NCBI GenBank assembly: GCA_973895155.1
Contig: OZ316896.1
Location: forward strand, 7,502,001-7,566,000
From: Marsupella aquatica
Taxonomy: Eukaryota; Marchantiophyta
Direction: 5' to 3'
Length of the DNA stretch: 64,000 nt
Part shown: positions 61,635-64,000 of the stretch, piece after piece
How positions within the stretch are numbered: the stretch's first letter is position 1
Layout: each line of letters begins with the position of its first letter
Translations under genes and position numbers: made by a program
The notes under the pieces: generated by a model
Databases searched by the model: none
What the model was told of the DNA's origin: nothing
What the model saw: the letters and a program-made list of their open reading frames with translations, nothing else

Positions 61635-62544
61635 TGTGGTGTGTCCCATGGCTCCCCAAACCCAAGAAACCCCCCCGCACAAGCCGATTCCCGTAGATTT
61701 CATCCTCGGCGAGGCCGTTTCCGTGGCTTAGCGGCATGGGACGCTGCTAATCTCCTCTACTACTACTATTAACATTTTACACACATATACTGGACAGATC
61801 CTTCATTGGGTCATGAGATACGTAGCCGGCCCAATCTAGGCCTTCCCTTGTCGTCCCCTCGCTTTCTTTAGGTATATTTGGATTCCGCCGTCAGAATGAT
61901 CCCCAATTGGCTTGGTTAAGCCGGTAAGACCTCTCTCAGCTCGACACATCCAACTCTCACTCCCTTGCTACTTCCCTTCATGATGTGGGCACTCTTCACA
62001 CAAGTTAATGCGACACACAAATTGCAAAATGACTCCTTCTGACTGAGTTATACCATGCACTTGCCATACAAATAGTACATCCCATACACAAGCTCTACGA
62101 ACTAAGCCGTGAGGCCAACTCTATTCAGTTCTTAGGCATGAGGAAACATGAATATACACAAGGGTCACTGTATAACTAACCGAGAGCTTCTCTTACTACT
62201 TGATCCCAGCCCTGCTGGTGCAACTAAAAACTTGTTTAAAGAAGAGGCCCTGAACTCCCCGTAGCCCAGGTACTTATCCTGGTTGTGGATCCGCCTGATT
62301 CCTTGCAGCGTAAGCCTAATCTACTTATCTGTAATCTACCTAACTGTAATCTACCTATGTACAGTGAGGTAGGAGCACAAGTGTCGCCCTTACTCGTGGA
62401 TCCGCAATCCCACTAACCTAAGTGTCAGGGCCGTCTCCTGGTCCTGATCCTTAGTCTAAACTTGGAGATCAGCGCCCGCCCTGCCCACTCACGCCTCCTA
62501 CCTCCACGTCCGCCCTCCCTAAAAGGGACGGCTCCCTTACACCG
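61635..62544 (-). other. 3' non-coding region of element C
   Basis: It aligns with 41471-42381 of B and 7388-8300 of A. It contains the double-hairpin block (GATTCCGCCGTCAGAAT, then GGCTTGGTTAAGCC). No frame. Confidence 0.6.
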
Positions 62545-63972
62545 TCACGACCCCGGTGGCTGGTCCTCAATGGACGCCCCCAACGCTTCCTCCGCAGCCA
62601 CTGCCGTTGGTCCGTCCTCTGACAGATTACCTACCCCGGACCGAGTCAACTCTTCATCGGCCTGACTGGGTCCACCCTCGGCTTCGGCCTCAGCATCGGC
62701 CACGGCCTCCCCAGCATGTTCTAGTGGAGCATCTGGGACCTCGGCTTCACTACTGGTTGTCCCGGCCTCGGCCTTGCCATCCCCACTTCCTAGGACTGGT
62801 GGATCCACCCCCGTGTCGATGCCGGAGGTTGGTGTTGGGTTTATCTTCTTGGTCACAATGGCTTGAGAAGCCGTATAACTCCCAGACCCAGAAGGTTTCC
62901 GCTTCTTCTTCCCTATTTCGACAGCTGGTCCCTTCCCCTTGCTACCTACCTCCAGCACCGGGGCGTGTGTCTCGGCTTGTCTTTCGGCCAGTACCCCTCC
63001 TGGTAACGGAGTTCCCACAATTGGAGTTGGACCAGATGAAGCTAAGCACTTAAATACTGCGGCCTGTTTCTTCAGCCGCTCCGTTTGGTTGTCGGCCCGC
63101 CGCTGTAAGTTCTCCATCTTCTTGGTGGTTTCCTCCAACTCCTCCTGGGCTTTCTCGAGGTCCTTCCGTCCCTCTTGCAACTCCTTTCTGGCTTCTTCCA
63201 ATTCCAATTTTAAGGTAGCCCTCTCCTCCTGGGTTGCTCTTAGCTCCTTGTCGAGCTCTGCTACGACCTCAGACTCCATCTTATTCATCTTGGCATAAGT
63301 CTGGTCGAGCTGGTCATCCTTTTCCCAAGCAGCCTTGCGGATTTCTTCTACGGTGGCAAGAGGGTTGCTTCTTTTTTTGGCAAGCCGCCTGATGTCCTCC
63401 GGCCAATCTCCTCCTGGTAAATCTTTCTCCCTAGCCAGGGCTGCTTTCTCTTCCTCCCTAAGTCGCTCCTGAAATTCTTGTGCCGTCTGCTTTATGCCGT
63501 CAAAGCTCGGGGGAGCAACCTCTGGTAGGGGAGACTCGGGGCTACTCTGCTGGGTGGGGTCCCCTCGAACTACTCTTGGAAGCATGGGGATAAATAGGCC
63601 ACAGGTCCTTACTCCTAGAACATGATGATCCGACCCATAGCCGGAGTTATCATTGTTGTAGTCCTCCAACGCCTCCTCCACTGCTTGGACTCCCGGCTTC
63701 CCCCTCTGTTCCCCTGTTCCTGCCGTAAAAATGGCCTCACAGACCACGGGCTCTTTTTCCTCCTCTGGGTTCCAGGCTGTCCTCTCCCTCTGCTCTCCGC
63801 GGGAAGGAGCCTTAGGCTGCTCTGCCTCCGATTTGGGGCTTGAGGCTCCCACATACATTCGCACTCCCGGCTTGTGTTCCGGCCTCCTTCTCTCCTTGGC
63901 TCCGGTAAAGGGGTTTTCCCTCCTGAGTCGGCTTAGGCCGGCCTCTGGGGCAGTGTCCCATACCGGTGCCAT
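62545..63972 (-). CDS. Element C ORF2: coiled-coil protein with in-frame internal deletion
   Basis: 475 residues of B-ORF2 type. It passes directly from EEIRKAAWE to KDDQLDQTYAKMNKMES, missing about 180 residues that B has between the same points (the EYGEMCGELALG block and part of the coiled coil), yet the frame is kept. At the position where A and B have TAG between ORF1 and ORF2, C has TGG (…VWDTAPEAGLSRL), so ORF1 and ORF2 may be continuous here. The N-terminal side runs off the window. Confidence 0.6.
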   Translation of the reverse strand: MAPVWDTAPEAGLSRLRRENPFTGAKERRRPEHKPGVRMYVGASSPKSEAEQPKAPSRGEQRERTAWNPEEEKEPVVCEAIFTAGTGEQRGKPGVQAVEEALEDYNNDNSGYGSDHHVLGVRTCGLFIPMLPRVVRGDPTQQSSPESPLPEVAPPSFDGIKQTAQEFQERLREEEKAALAREKDLPGGDWPEDIRRLAKKRSNPLATVEEIRKAAWEKDDQLDQTYAKMNKMESEVVAELDKELRATQEERATLKLELEEARKELQEGRKDLEKAQEELEETTKKMENLQRRADNQTERLKKQAAVFKCLASSGPTPIVGTPLPGGVLAERQAETHAPVLEVGSKGKGPAVEIGKKKRKPSGSGSYTASQAIVTKKINPTPTSGIDTGVDPPVLGSGDGKAEAGTTSSEAEVPDAPLEHAGEAVADAEAEAEGGPSQADEELTRSGVGNLSEDGPTAVAAEEALGASIEDQPPGS

Positions 63973-64000
63973 TGCCGTACCATTGTCCGGTACCAGTGCC

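Larger units (their letters stand above)
61635..64000 (-). mobile_element. Element C (partial): third copy of the B family
   Basis: The left end TGTGGTGTGTCCCATGG matches A and B. The copy continues to the window edge. The expected left duplication is CACTT (61630-61634). Its 3' non-coding region keeps the hairpin block at 61868-61930 with a damaged first stem. Confidence 0.8.

Overview
The window reads as repeat-rich nuclear DNA from a plant-lineage eukaryote. The evidence is GT-AG introns, Mutator-like (MULE) and Ty1/copia elements, DUF7869/DUF8039-type transposon proteins, and broken reading frames whose stops are mostly TGA or TAG, as expected when methylated CGA and CAG codons decay. A charophyte alga such as Chara is my best guess, by inference only. 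I see no ordinary housekeeping gene, rRNA, tRNA or CRISPR array. Nearly everything is a mobile element or a gene broken by one, and many elements are nested.

Layout. 1-207: tail of an unidentified protein. 1376-6775 (minus): gene J, split by element F1 (2071-6226, 5-bp target duplication). 7388-11231 (minus): element A, a truncated relative of B. 11232-22250 (minus): locus H, a decayed multi-exon locus with a lysine-rich, ParB-like part and a MULE transposase part (HNHP motif, DDE-like core, SWIM finger). It is split by a 336-bp MULE derivative (M) and by element D1 (15155-17406). 22985-23590: a 169-bp tandem repeat. 23767-27076 (plus): a decayed DUF8039/DUF7869-like gene. 27360-29856: D2, an inverted copy of D1. 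30525-31010: a small unknown ORF. 33123-37279 (plus): gene G1, ParB-like N-terminus and a DNA N-methyltransferase-like C-terminus. 37740-47282 (minus): a copia element whose gag is split by element B (41471-46120). 47283-50050 (plus): G2, a second G1-like gene, split by F2 (47324-48780). 50060-58450: a 578-bp tandem array with a 36-bp palindrome in each unit, one of which received the 3.7-kb TIR element N (53974-57644) at its centre. 59300-64000: a three-level nest in which K is inserted in E and C in K.

The most interesting signals. (1) A set of elements (B, D, F, probably A, C, E, K) with TGT...ACA termini, exact 5-bp target duplications where both ends are present, no LTRs, and capsid-like or coiled-coil proteins without a visible integrase. 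Several share the 9-nt start TGTGATGCC with the LTR of the resident copia element, suggesting its integrase may move them in trans. (2) ParB-like genes whose introns and flanks carry families of short dispersed palindromes (AGCGCYNGGCGCT and CTACACGAGNCTCGTGTAG), recalling a ParB/parS arrangement. One of these genes also ends in a methyltransferase-like domain. All functional links are inferences from sequence reading.
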